This document shows, piece after piece, positions 40,801 through 54,741 of a stretch of DNA of 55,000 nucleotides. Both the position numbers and the translations under genes were made by a program. The notes beneath the pieces are model-generated. The model was not told where the DNA came from. It ran no database searches and worked only from the letters and a program-made list of their open reading frames with translations. The stretch is from Glandiceps talaboti (taxonomy: Eukaryota; Hemichordata; Enteropneusta; Spengelidae): NCBI RefSeq assembly GCF_964340395.1, contig NC_135552.1, positions 15,629,694-15,684,693 of the forward strand, read 5' to 3'. The number at the start of each line of letters is the position of its first letter. Within the stretch, counting starts at the first letter, position 1.

Positions 40801-42389
40801 GACCTTTCAGATCGATATCACATATTTGTTTTGATGTTTGACAATAATACTTGCCAGGAAATAGCGCTGAACAACACTGTTCCATACGGCACGTCACGGA
40901 AACAATAAAGTAAATGCCCTTGTTATTCCTCAGAGCTACTGTTGAGTTGTATTACCATCAAGTCTATTTTTATAGTTGGAATTTTTTAAACGTAAATCTT
41001 CAATTTTGCTGTCCACTTGACGTCAACAGTGTTCCGGTCAGTCTCACTCCAAACTGCATGTAAATATTATTAGTACGCAGAGTCAGTGACCATGCTCATT
41101 TGGCCAATCGAATGAGAAATGCCTGGGGGTGCGTTCATCACAATGCTGATAATGGCTGGGAACAAACAAAGTAACCTCGGATAATTACTAGGTAGCTGTG
41201 AGATATTCTAGTAAATTGGAAGCCGACTAATGTATGCTAAAAGCCGTAAACACCTCATGTCGACAATGTCAACTGTACCCAATTAATCACAGTTTCGGGT
41301 ATTTGATACCATTGATAGATCTGTCCTTCGCTGGATTTTTTTTTTGACTGTGTCTGTGTCTGCCGAGTATTTAGATTTCAGTGCAAGTTATACGGTTATA
41401 CAACAATGCTGTAGAAGGAGAGCCGTGGCCGCATAACGAGACTGGCGACTTAAATGTAAAGTTGTTGTTACGGTAATATAATAGAAACGATTTTTACCTA
41501 TGTACGTCAATGGGTTTGTTTTACAGACGTGCATGCATGATCTTTCTTGTCTATGCCTGCCAGGGAACCCGTAACAAAGGGGAAATGTTCATACGAGTAG
41601 CTGTGCGGGAAATACTTAGCATTAGTGGGATAGCTTTGTCATAGCAATGACCAAAATGTCAAAAGTTGTTATATAATTATGAATAAAAAAAAACATGTTA
41701 CTTTGCAAATCGCTAACGTCTTTTCAATTCTTCGTAAACTATAGAGCTCGAGTTTCGCACTCCTTCAAACCCATGCTGGTCAATTAGCGTGAGAGCTCGA
41801 GTGTTGGTGTCGATACGTAAATACGTGACATGGGCTTCTTTTCTAATCGTTCGTCAATTTCACCCTATGGCGTCTGTAATTATTCAATGCAATTTTTGGT
41901 CGTTAGAAAATTCTATCTTCCAAATTATACAGGAGAGTCACTCAAATGACGCAATGTAGTAGATATCACGTAGAGATAGAGGTCGCCCTCTCTTGAAAAA
42001 AAAAAACCGGATCATTAATTGACGGACGCACTCCATTGCGATTGCCAGTACGGTACGAGTACGGCTGCCGTTTCTCACTGTTACGCAGAAACCGGTGAGG
42101 TAGAAATCTGTGTGTCTCGTTGCCAAACTACTTTGTTTTCTCCGCGAGACGCTAATCCCAGTTAATCCCCGACGTCATTCCAACTGATAATAGCCCCAGG
42201 ATCCGAGCTTCTGTATTTTGTTTACAGGTTTTCAGTGAAAGTCAAAGAAGTTCAAAACAAAGGTAGTAGGTTCTTTTAATTACGACATGGGCTTCCGTAT
42301 TGTATTGTATTATATTGTTACAGTAGTGTAGTGAAAGGGCTATTAATTCGCCTTGACACTCAAAAATTTGTGTTATTTTGACTTTACAG
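37887..42389. other. Non-coding upstream region of the 43777 gene
   Basis: Longest low-repeat stretch of the window. Contains the 40648 hairpin and a CRE octamer at 41018-41025. No convincing coding exon. It may include promoter and intron sequence of the downstream gene. Confidence 0.4.
40648..40720 (+). other. Hairpin with pol III B-box-like motif (possible SINE remnant)
   Basis: AGTCACCTC at 40648-40656 pairs perfectly with GAGGTGACT at 40692-40700. Nearby, TGTTCGAGTCC (40709-40719) is one base from the B-box consensus GGTTCGANTCC. The T-arm does not fold (CTCTG against CCCGT), so it is not a functional tRNA. A tRNA-derived SINE remnant is possible but unproven. Confidence 0.2.
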
Positions 42390-42817
42390 GTTGCTGCCAT
42401 ACCGAGTGTCGGCTACGCATTGCAAGAACACACGACATAAAACTATTGGCCGTGGGGACTGGGATGAGTTGACGTCGGACACCGTATCACAATAGGCCAT
42501 CGTGGAAAGTAAAGACATTCGACTATTCTGAGCTCTTTTTATTCAAGCGTCTGAGACATAGACTGGGTCGATATATCACTGTACACGACACACTGGTAAC
42601 ACAATTTTCTAAGAACTAGCGGAGAACTTTATCAAGAACTCATCGTTTCGGCTTGACTACCAATATAAGTGTGTGATGTTCGTCAAGCTCTGCAAAGCAT
42701 AGTGACGTATCGTTTCCCGGCTATGGTGAAACGTGTGCCTTAAATATCAATTAGAAGCGAAAACTAGACGAGGAACCGACCAAGGACATTTTGTTGAAAG
42801 GACCGGAATACGTACAA
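42390..42817 (+). other. Possible 5' UTR exon upstream of the 43777 gene
   Basis: The block starts after a good acceptor (tgactttacag, ending 42389) and ends before a fair donor (CAA|GTAAGA, GT at 42818-42819). A further possible donor, AAAG|GTAGTA, lies at 42262/42263 and would make a 127-bp intron before this block. No long frame runs through the block, so if it is an exon it is non-coding. Splice-site reading by eye in AT-rich DNA is weak evidence. Confidence 0.2.
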
Positions 42818-43740
42818 GTAAGACTTTCTTCGAACTACTATCAATTTATCCGAACCGTGTAACATTAGGGAAATAACGTTTTTGAATACAGAAATTAAAA
42901 GAGTGTATGTCCAGGAAACGTATTTCCAGAATAGAAGCTGAAGCCTGTATGTTTCATTTTTGTACACATAGTCTACCTCCAGCGTAACACTTCAGTAAGT
43001 AGTTATTTCTCTGTGCGCTTTGTCACGTTAAAGGCGTGTCGATTTCATGTATGGCCTTCAAACTTCAAAGGAAAATTTTTGCTTTGCGATCGGCGTAGGT
43101 GTGTCAGGTCGTTAGAGTCTGTGAGCACTTCATTTATAAATATTTCGCAGTACTTTTTATATTATATTTATTTTAAATTTATTTACACTCGAAAACAGTA
43201 AAGCCTACGAACATTTCACAGTTCGATTGATTTAGAGAATAATTGCGAGAAAAAGGTAGATAATACAGGACTGGTAGCTAATGTTCACTGTTTAAACCGG
43301 TGCCAGCAGTATAGGGAACGCGAGCTGGATACATTGTGTAACTTCTCACCTTTGTTCAGCATTTTGACGCTGCTGAAATTGAATATAGTAGACTTTGGAC
43401 AACCTTTGAAACTTACGGAGAACCCGTGAGCGAATATCTACCTATTAGTGTATTTACACGGATTTGATGTTTGCATAGATAGATTGTGTTTAGTTCGATC
43501 GATAGTGTCGATTACGAATAGTGTCAATTACACTGAGCACGAGGAAGTAGAAATGTACATTACGGAATGATTCGTTTAGTGTGCATTCATACAATTGACC
43601 TTGTCTACCCAACTGTACGCTAAGCTGTGTCCATTATACGCAAATGGCCTAGGGATGAAATCCATATTGGCAGGTTTCAGTAATGGTAGATTCTGTAGCA
43701 CTGTAGATTCCAGTATAGTCGGGTACTGATCTCATTTTTT

Positions 43741-43776
43741 TCTCTTTCCATCCATGTAGATATTTCCGCCAACAAC
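43741..43776 (+). promoter_or_regulatory. Splice acceptor and start context of the 43777 gene
   Basis: A pyrimidine-rich run ends in AG at 43758-43759. It is followed by 17 nt of probable 5' UTR and a strong start context (aacATGG). This supports an intron ending here and choosing 43777 as the start. Confidence 0.5.
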
Positions 43777-44364
43777 ATGGCAAATCTTGGTGCTCCTAGA
43801 CTTCTGTCCCCGACAGGAAGAAAAAACCTGCTTCATCCGGAAGATGCAGAACGACCAAAAGACCCCCTCCCACTTCCCCCTACAAGACCTGTCGCTAGAC
43901 GAACCGCACGACCGTCGAGCCCCGTACCTTTAATGAAGTCGGATAAACTACCCCAGAGTTTCCCACCGATCGGAAAGAGGTCTACATCGCCTCGACTTGC
44001 AAGAAAGATGGGAGAAAATGCCCCTATCCAACCACCACCACCATCGACAGCTAGTCGGTTCGGACTATCCAAATCGACGTACCAATTGACACTGATCTGC
44101 GAGAGCGAGGACGAAAAAGAAGACACGCCAGACAATTGTTTATCTGTGCGGGGTGCTGTCAGTTGTCCGAACAGCCCTCTTTTAGGACGTCGCTCACTTC
44201 CAAAATCTGCCATTCTCACCACCTCATCTTTCAACCAAGCGTTTGCCCATAAAAAACAACGCGACCTCGAGTGCCTCAATAGTAATAACAACGAGGAGAA
44301 AACGGACAAAAACGAACAGAACAACAAAACGAAGTTTGTGCTACCTGAGATAATCGTGCAATGA
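43777..44364 (+). CDS. Uncharacterised Ser/Pro-rich, probably disordered protein (195 aa)
   Basis: I do not recognise the family. The ATG lies in a strong animal start context (A at -3, G at +4), and the nearest in-frame upstream stop is at 43696-43698 with no ATG in between. It sits 17 nt after a pyrimidine-rich splice acceptor (AG at 43758-43759), so this is probably the first coding exon, or the only one, after a 5' UTR intron. The reading frame closes with TGA. Visible parts: a basic, proline-rich N-terminal half with an SH3-ligand-like PxxPxR (P32, P35, R37); Ser-Pro or Thr-Pro sites at S11, S48, S71, T117 and S133; a less biased stretch around residues 93-108; an acidic stretch at 109-118; an Asn/Lys/Glu-rich tail at 168-187; and a hydrophobic end (FVLPEIIVQ). 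There is no signal peptide or membrane segment. It is the only long frame in the window without simple-repeat composition. A phosphorylated cytoplasmic or nuclear scaffold or regulator is inference only. The 164-aa minus-strand frame here is a shadow. Confidence 0.6.
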   Translation: MANLGAPRLLSPTGRKNLLHPEDAERPKDPLPLPPTRPVARRTARPSSPVPLMKSDKLPQSFPPIGKRSTSPRLARKMGENAPIQPPPPSTASRFGLSKSTYQLTLICESEDEKEDTPDNCLSVRGAVSCPNSPLLGRRSLPKSAILTTSSFNQAFAHKKQRDLECLNSNNNEEKTDKNEQNNKTKFVLPEIIVQ

Positions 44365-45572
<1,208 letters not shown>

Positions 45573-48095
45573 GAGCTAGCACAATGGTAATAAAGTATAG
45601 TTATATATGCCTTGTAATCAGTTGGATCCTTCCGAGGGCTTCACATAAAATCCCCATATATGTAGAGAATGTCGATTACAACTTGTTCTTTCGATACACC
45701 AGGAATAAATCTCGTACTAAGCATAAGCCGAATAATCAATCAAATATGTAATATTCTGTATTTATGACAATTTGAAGATTTTATCATCGCAAAGGGATCA
45801 CACGATATATCTTATCGTAAGAATATTCAACCTTGGAACTATGCGTGGTATTGAACTTTGACCTTTCGTGATGCAAATCTCTTCACATTACATGTAGAAT
45901 AAATATATGCAGAGATGATGTACATCAGAAATAGGTGCTATCGGGTCAGGTATATATATAGATACACTGTACGTTTCGAAATTGAGTGGAATTGTCAATT
46001 TCGACATTTTAATGATATAGCACTATGAAAGTGACATCGATGATGAAATTATTTCGCGTATTTTTTTTTGTTTCCCGCCATTTTAATAAGGTTATTTTTG
46101 ATGATTTGATAACGGTATGTGATAGTTGAGTTGCAGTTGCTGGTACAGCTGTTGCCACTCGTCTTCATTAGTTTCAAGAAAATTGGAAATCCTGCAGACT
46201 GTCTGACGATAGTAAAGATACCCAATATTGTTTTGGTGTTGAATATCGACACATTACGTGTGCCACCTGCCGTAACTCGACGACGGAGCCTATATCCTAG
46301 TAACCATTGACTGTCCCTATTTTATTGAATTTATGATCAAAACAAATATTTTGTGAAAAACATTGGTTGATGGTATATAACACAATATCGGTTGATCGGT
46401 ACACTGTCATTTGAGGTGTAAAACAGTAACCATAAATGTGCATTTTAGCTGTGGTGCCAAGACCTAGTATAACAAGGACGGTATTATTAGACGTAACTCA
46501 AATCCAAGTACCCGTAAAAGCAAAAAAATGGCTCTCTCGTTCTTACCTGTATTTTCGCTATGTGTGGTAGATAGATCGCCTTCGGCGAGTAGTTGGAACT
46601 GCAAACAGATGTTTCATTTTTTTTTCATTTTGAATACTTATTTTTATTTGTCACGTTTTTACCACTGAGTTCGGGTTTTCATTCTTATTTTCTTTATTGT
46701 ACACAGTAGACCCGGCAACTGCAGACAGGCTGAGAAACTTGTGGCTTTGAATTTACCCGTTATTGACAAATTCAAACAGTGGCGTTAAGTCGTATTGCAA
46801 ACATAACGAAACCTCAGTTAAACCCCCCTTTCTTGACACAAATACCTAACACATTCCGTTGTTTGTCAACCGGTACATCGTCCTAAAACTTAGCAATGCC
46901 TGTATACACGAGTGGAAAACGAACTTGGTGAAAATTATCACAAATTTGATGAAGTAAATCTCAGAAAAACGTTGTGTGCAATATGGGAGGACACTGTGAT
47001 TATACATAGCATATGCTTAGTTCATTGGCATGTCGCATACACATTGCATCAACAGATTGAAGTGAATTTGGTGGAAAAGTTAAGATTTGGGAAAGCTCAA
47101 ACACAGGTGATTACCACACCTAACCAGGTTACAGTGTATATATCCTTGGTAGGACTTAGTTGTTAGGGTCTGGGCTACCCGCACAAAATTACATTTTGTA
47201 CATTTAAAAACTCCTTTCATCAGTCAAATTTCCCTTTTTATAAGCCTGTTACGACGCCGACTGACTCCAGTAACTGTTGCTTTAGTAACACAGGAGTGTC
47301 ATCAACAAGCTACCCTTTTCCAAATTTGCCTCATTTTAAACTTGTATAAGCTTATTGCGCGCATTTGCTTTTAACCCCTCACTACTGACTTGTAGCCTGC
47401 TCGACTTTCTTGTTAAGTCTGCTTGGCTCGGCCTTTGCTAACACTTGCACTGTATATGGAAATAAAATGACCATGGGATAATGTTTATTACGCGCTGTTT
47501 ACGCCGACTACATCCTTTACCGAAGTCATTATGTCGTGGCCTACGGACATGACCATGACTATAGTGCCTGACAGAGTTCACCTCGACCAGAAATAAGCCA
47601 CACTTTGATGGCATCTAGAAAAATAAAACCTTGATTGGACTCTAGTGGTACATGATAAACATGGTTGTTTTTGTGATTGATTGACATTGAACAGTAATAT
47701 GAGACCGCGCCATTTATTTATTGTTACGCTTCAACTTTCAGCAACAATCTGAACAATAAAATATTGCTTTTTATTTTATTTTGTTCGATGGGTGGTCCTC
47801 TAAGGGACGATCGTAAAGTCTTACATTTCAACTTTGACCTCAAACAGATAATACAGGTATACATTTTCACATACTTGATACGTTGTACATTAAACCTGTA
47901 CAAATCACACCAGTCGACGTTAATCTTGACATGTGTCGTTCTGTGAGGATCGCTTACGGTGCGAAAACTCGGATTGTTTGAATTCAAAAGTGACAATCTG
48001 AGGTGTTGGAGGTGGCCAGTGGGTGGAGTCGTTGTTGTCTCTCCTACAGTACACTATAGTATATTATTATGGCCATGGATACGCATACGAGTGCA
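45573..48095. other. Non-coding, no gene seen
   Basis: AT-rich unique sequence. Small frames (46912-47166 and others) have no recognisable domain. Confidence 0.5.
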
Positions 48096-48429
48096 CAAAC
48101 AAACAAACAGACATACACACACAAACACACACACATACACACATATATACATACATACATACATACATACATACACATATACATACATACATACATACAT
48201 ACATACATACACACATACACACACACATACATACATATACATACATATACATACATACATACATACATACATACATACATACATACATACATACATACAT
48301 ACATACATACAGATACATACATACATACATACATACATACATACATACATACATACATACATACATACATACATACATACATACATACATACATACATAC
48401 ATACATACATACATACATACATACATACA
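48096..48429 (+). repeat. (ATAC)n/(AC)n compound microsatellite
   Basis: CA-rich start, then long (ACAT)n with ATAC-ACAC and AG interruptions. All HTYI and CMYV frames are artefacts. Confidence 0.96.
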
Positions 48430-50916
48430 GTAAACAATATCAGTTGTTTAAACTTTTTTCATCCCACATTAGTCGTACAGGGTTTTTTCTACTATAGACT
48501 ACAGTATTGCCTGTTTCGAAAAAAAAAATACAAGTACAACTACATGTTTACAACATTACATGTTAAATATCTTGGGAGAAAAAACAAAATGTCAACATGT
48601 CGACTCAAGTCACATATATCATTCGTTAATTTCCCTATACACCGTAGAGTAGACCACGGAGTTCAAACTGCTCGTACTCAACGACTGAACACAGTAATAC
48701 ATCTTAGACTGAGACGCAATGGAAGGTAATTTGCAAGGAGTATACGGTGAAATGAACCATTAGGCAGACTCTTGTGATCAGGGCAATTGCCACGTGACAC
48801 ACACTACGCTGAACTCGGTTAACGTTTAGTTAGCTTCCCCGTTTTAGTAGTAGGCAAGGGGTTGTACTTGTTCAAGATAGAGTACTGTTCTCGCCTGTGA
48901 GTTAGTTCCCCGTGCGATATATAAATGGGAGATATATACAGTTTATTCGGTATAATAATGGAAACGAAATACATGCCACGGGCATAATCACAAAGATAAG
49001 ATTATCGGTGTCTGTCGCGGATGGCCCTGGCTGCTGCGCGACGGGGTGAGTACGAGTATTAGGCCTAAAGATATCATTCGGTTCCGTTTACCTGACCCCA
49101 CCTAGTTTTTTCACTGCCGACCCTAGACTTTCTTTTACGTATTCGAGAAAATATAAAATCGCTAAAATTGTGAAGTCTCGCATGAAATAGTGGATGAGAA
49201 AACTGACATCAACAAAAGACAAAATAAAACTGTTCTTCCAATATGTAATGGTTGTACATCTGACGGCAAGAAAAAAATAACACAGAGACCATATGGAAAA
49301 CAATGGAAAACATAACTACCTGAACTAGACACTCACTTACCCCACCCATTCTAAAAATGAACGTAATTGGAACCACACAATTTTTTTTGTTAGGCCTTAT
49401 ACCAAACGTGAGTTTTTTTTCTAGATATAGACAATGCTATATTATTTTATTCGGTTCTTCACTTTGTTTTGTATTGTTTTTGAGGATCAGTTGCCTTACC
49501 CGTAAATCAAAATAGAGCTAGCGTTTATCGTAAATTGAAGTTGTCAACACGTCTATATTAAAAAAATGAAATGGAATTGCAAAACGCCCCAATCTCTCTG
49601 TATTGCAGCCATTTATTTTACTTATTTAAAATTGAGAAGGAAACGAACTCAGAAGAAGAGGAAATATAAGGAAATGAAACAAGTTGACACATTCAAGGTT
49701 CAAGGTCACCGTGTGTCGAAAACAGGTGTTTCTTTATAGCTCATTGCTCAGTTACCATGGTAACCGAACATTCTTACAGATAAACGTGCTTATGTTTTCA
49801 AATTAGGAAATGGTGATTCTGATGTGTGTATTGCAGTTATACACAAACATAACTTATTTTTCCGATAACATGACTTCAGAAAATACGGTAGGTAGGCGGG
49901 GTTTCAATGATATTTTATTATTTTTTTATTTTTTGAGAACTTGCAAACTTACAGCCTGAAAAGACCTGGTTACTCTGGAATGGGATACGTTGGCAAGAAA
50001 ACTTCGAAATTCACCATTTTACCATTTATAACGTCAACAAATGTATTAGGGTCGGTGGCATTAACTAAGGTCGGCCAGTCTGGTTATCGAAAACACATTT
50101 TTTTTAATTTGGTCTTACAGGCTATAACGGGAAAACAATAGAAGATGGCAGCGTTATAATCTAGTATACGCAACAAAACAGCATGGATGCCAAGCTAGCT
50201 TTACAGAACAAAATGATACATGGGGTGGGGATGTGGTGAGGTGGTGTAGATGGGGTGAGGATTGCGTCTAACCAGTATAATTACTGGCTCGAAATACCAA
50301 TATGTATCATAAATTTTAGATAATTAGTTTGGTGTTTACTACTTGTAGTCAATGAATTGCTATTATCATATCAACAATTCTCTCTCTATGCATATTCAAA
50401 TGTTTGAATCAGCCCATTTTATGTTGTCATCTCTACCGTCGTCTACGTCTTTTTGGCGCCCACTCATCTCTTTGTACATATGCGCAACGTGGGTTGACTT
50501 AGGAAGAAAAACAAGTCAGCTAATTTAATTTCAAGGTCAAACGTCCATATTGTTGACACTTGGAGACACCTGTTACCACTAGTAGCCCACACGATAGGTT
50601 TGGTGATAACTGAAGTTGTTATTACACGTACATTATTACATTATATGTATTAGAGCTAATGTCGGTGTCATGATGGTTCGTGTAGTGGGAATTTCAAGGT
50701 CGTCTTGTTCCAGAAACGTTGCCCTGTATGTGGGTCAATATAAATGTAATTTGTCCACTGTTAACATGATTGATGGGTGATACCTGGTGACATATTCGGT
50801 TCGGGCTTTCCACCCAAAGAACAAATTAGACATGATTGTTTCAGAAACCGAAACTTACACGAGTACATGTTAATATAGCGACGTCGACATATCATTACTC
50901 GTACATTAATATCGGT

Positions 50917-50972
<56 letters not shown>

Positions 50973-52147
50973 TGTGTGTGTGTGTGTATGTGTGTGTGTG
51001 TGTGTATGTATGTATGTGTGTGTGTGTGTGTGTGTGGATGGATGGATGGATGGATGAATGTATGTATGTATGTATGTATGTATGTATGTATGTATGTATG
51101 TATGTATGTATGTATGTATGTATGTATGTATGTATGTGTGTGTGTATGTATGTATGTATGTATGTATGTATGTATGTATGTATGTATGTATGTATGTATG
51201 TATGGATGGATGGATGGGTGGATGGGTGGATGGGTGGGTGGGTGGGTGGGTGGATGGATGGATGGATGGATGGATACAAAAATACCACTACCAATTATGC
51301 TGCCAGCATCCTTTTTCCTAGCATCAAGTGAATAAGCTTTAGTTCGAAGCAACATTATTCGAAATTTCGTATCCGTCGCTGGTATAAATCCTCAATCCAG
51401 GGCAACATCACGCGTCCCTGTGGTTGAAAAAAAACACCACCAGTGATGACCAATCATTTCATTCGTTACATCACAGACAGAATCTATACATTCAAATTTT
51501 CACTCCTCTCTAGGAAACTAGATATCCTACGATAATTATTTTACAAATTTTAAAAACATGGATGATTGGGAAACGATAGATACAGATGTATATGATTTAC
51601 AAAATTCCGGGGGAAAATTAAATCTCTAAAAAGAATGATCTGGATGTACGCTTAGAAGGTACAACATCGATAACGTCCTAAAAAAATTATGTTGACAGTT
51701 ATTGATAAAGTGTCGAAGTACTACATTTAATAGATGCACGTCTTCACTAATGGTATGTATTACATCCAACCTTCCTATATAATTATGGAAGCCATTTTGA
51801 AATGCTTAAATTCGTTCTCGACGGACAACTCATATCCTGTAGTCACGACAGCGTGTATAAATGCCAGTTAAACTACTCAAACAGGTTTTAAGTCAACACT
51901 ACTAAAATGTCAAGTGACACTCTGTCGTATTAGTCATTTATCGCCTGTTAACCACGTAGCATGTTATGCAACCAATCTCAAAAATTTAATCTGATTTCTA
52001 GTAAATTATAAATTAAATTGGAATTGGGTTCAAATCAACGTTTTGTGTTTTAAAATGTTGTTTTATGCTTCAAAAACGCTGACACGGCCAAGATAAATCT
52101 GAAAAATTAGTGCTTTCTCGAAATATTTTTTTACAGCAGAAGAAAGT
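48430..52147. other. Non-coding apart from the 50915 microsatellite
   Basis: Unique AT-rich sequence. Nothing recognised on either strand. Confidence 0.5.
50915..51276 (+). repeat. (GT)n-(GTAT)n-(GGAT)n-(GGGT)n compound
   Basis: (GT)n of about 120 bp with TC and TA interruptions, a short GGAT block, (GTAT)n of about 140 bp, then GGAT, GGGT and GGAT blocks. Confidence 0.96.
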
Positions 52148-52162
52148 GAGCTGCGCGGGAAG

Positions 52163-52453
52163 AAAAGTCAGAACGGAGACAATTGCTTCTGCCTGCCTCT
52201 TGCAGAGTGGATGTATATACATTTTGTAGTACAATTGTTGCATGGTATAGTCCGCATGTAGTGTATAATCATGAGTTTGTTTTGTCTGTCAAAATTGTGA
52301 CAGGAATGCATGCTGCCTTTAGTCCTTGTTTAGTATCACCCTCTGCAAAAGACAGACACGTGCAACAATTTTATTATAGTGCTTGCAATCAGTCAAATAG
52401 ACAGAGCAATATGAATCACCCACTGCAACAGAACTGCGTCCGTTCTGACTTTT
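52163..52453. mobile_element. Foldback/MITE-like inverted-repeat element
   Basis: AAAAGTCAGAACGG at 52163-52176 is exactly inverted at 52440-52453. The similarity continues inward with gaps (yttctg...ttgcag). A second internal pair (aattgttgca near 52230 against tgcaacaattt near 52360) also pairs. The outer edges may reach 52148 and 52472. No transposase and no clear target duplication were seen. It lies about 60 bp left of MITE copy 2. Confidence 0.5.
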
Positions 52454-52514
52454 GTTCCAGCCATGCATAGCTAATAATGTCTTCAGTCTGTTGTAACTAC
52501 TTCTAGAGGGAGTA

Positions 52515-52894
52515 CAGCGAATTTCTCAATACCGTGCAGCTTTTCTGTTTGATACAACCACGCAGAAACCAATAAGAAACTGGACATGCTACACTTTAAG
52601 ATAGCAAGATTGAATGAGTACAATTTCTTGCTACATTTTGTCTAAGAGAAATGAACTACACATGCCACCATACAGACATCAAATGAACACCGCATTTTAC
52701 GCGCCCTTTATAGGGGTGTTTGATACTAAGAAAAACATTGGCGCCCGAATGTCTGCATGGAGTTGCAAAACATTTAAATTGTTTATTTCATATAGACTAA
52801 ATGTAGCAAAATGTGGCTTGTGCAGTTTCTTGTTGGTTTCAGTCTGTGTGGGTGTGTCAAACAGAAAAGCTGCACGGTATTGTGAAATTCACTG
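52515..52894. mobile_element. MITE copy 2, same family as 10338, opposite orientation
   Basis: The ends are CAGCGAATTTCTCAATACCG and a matching reverse complement, with TA on each side (52513-52514, 52895-52896). Internal sequence (gatagcaagattgaatgagt, ttgctacattttgtctaag, gtttgatactaa, a GGCGCC near the centre, tctgcatggagttgca) matches the reverse complement of copy 1. It is about 40 bp longer because of extra sequence near 52667-52710. The 103-codon frame across it resembles a minus-strand frame of copy 1 only because the DNA is homologous. Confidence 0.8.
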
Positions 52895-53480
52895 TATCAC
52901 ATTGAATAGCAGAGAGAATGTCTAATCCTATTCATGTGGAATGAGCATTTCATATTGTAGTCACCGGTCCCGGTCACCAGTACCGGCCACTTTGACGGAT
53001 TTACTCCCATCATCTGTAAAGTTATATTAACAATGCCAAAGATAACATTTCCAAATGAAATGAACAAATTCCTAGATATTTACAAGATTCTGTCGATTAC
53101 CTAATACAATTTAACTGTCACTATGGAATCAATGAAGTACATTTCAGCTTCTGTATTTGCTAACATATATATTGGCGCTACAGGAGACAGCTCGTTACGG
53201 TATTCAAACTATTAATTTGGACGACATGCGATTACTCTGTCCTCTGCTTTCACAATGTCTGCCGTTGTACATTGTCCATGTGTACATTGTGCAACAATTT
53301 TAGCATTGGGTAACGTGTTGTGAAAAGTTTACGGAGGAAAAGTAAAATACTCAAAGGAATGGGGTATGGGGATGGAGGGGGTGGGGATGGGGGTCGCATA
53401 AGATTGATAGCTCATGGTTGTTTGCGCATACTTGCTTGGTCTGACCGTAATCATTTTATGAATGTACGTCATTGCAAGAT

Positions 53481-53938
53481 CGTATGTGTGAAATAAAGTG
53501 TGCTAAGTCGTATGTGAATGAAATTAAAGTGTGCTAAGTCCTATGTGTGAAATTAAAGTGTGGTAAGTCGTGTGTGTGAAATCAAAGTGTGCTAAGTCGT
53601 GTGTGAAATATGAAGTGTGCTAACTCATGTGTGAATTAAAGTTTGCTAAGTCCTATGCGTGAAATTGAAGTGTGCTAAGTCCTATGTGTGAAGTTAAAGT
53701 GTGCTAAGTTGCATGTGAGAAATTAAACTGTGCTAAGTCCTATGTGTGAAATAAAGTGTGCTAAGTCGTGTGTGAAATATAAAGTGTGTTACGTCGTATG
53801 TGTGGAATAAATTAAAGTATGCTAAGTCCTATGTGTGAAATTAAAGTGTGCTAAGTTATATGTGAGAAATTAAACTGTGCTAAGTCCTATCATGTGTCAA
53901 ATAAAGTGTGCTAAAGTCCTCTGTGTGAAATTAAAGTA
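53481..53938 (+). repeat. 29-bp minisatellite, about 15 units
   Basis: The unit is gtgtgctaagtcctatgtgt followed by gaaattaaa, with length variants of 25-33 bp. Confidence 0.92.
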
Positions 53939-54524
53939 AACGACGCACCGTATTTGTCAACAACTTGAACAAGAACAAATCAATACCCAGACATGCGCAT
54001 TGCGCAAACTTTACCACGAATACATGGTTGTCTTGTTCTACAGTTAGTAGACTCTGATAAATGATGCAATATTATCAAGAAATCACGGAAGTTGGACTCC
54101 TTATTATATGACAAAAACAAGTATAAGTCATTTAGTGTTTACACGACCTCTGACCTCCTATTAATAGCAAGTTGATATCAATAAAAAATAATTCAGTTGC
54201 TAAGCTGCAGTGATAGCCAACCAATCTAATTTGGTGGTTAGGCAGGCACAATATTTGTAGAATGATTTACTTTAATCTGAAAGGCGGATTTCACAGTACA
54301 AATTGTATAAGTCATACAGCATGCGAAAAAGGGTCTTTGTACAGTTTGTTGATATCTTGTCTGTGTTCGAGTAAGCTATTTGTACATTTCAGTAGAAAGC
54401 CGTTACTTTGTGTTGTATTTCTCAATAGACAACACCACATCTCAAGTAACAGCTTGTCTAAGTAAACAAAAATTACGACTACAAATTTATTGATGTATGT
54501 ATATTTTATCAATATATATGTACG

Positions 54525-54657
54525 TGTATTTATTTATTTATTCATAAATATATTTATATATTTATTTATTTATTTATTATATATTTATTTATTTATTCAT
54601 TCATTCATTCATTCATTCATCAAGTTCATTCATTCATTCATTCATTCATTTATCCAT

Positions 54658-54740
<83 letters not shown>
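54525..54740 (+). repeat. (TTTA)n, (TTCA)n and (AT)n tract
   Basis: Tetranucleotide TTTA blocks, about 11 TTCA units with one break, then an 80-bp perfect (AT)n at 54660-54739. It is self-complementary and prone to cruciform formation. Confidence 0.96.

Positions 54741-54741
<1 letters not shown>

Noticed and set aside
43833-44327. 164-codon minus-strand frame
   Set aside because: Shadow of the better supported plus-strand CDS. It lacks a good start context or domain.
52614-52925. 103-codon frame similar to an 88-codon minus-strand frame at 10250-10516
   Set aside because: The similarity comes from the two MITE copies being homologous DNA. The frames run through the inverted repeats and carry no transposase motif.
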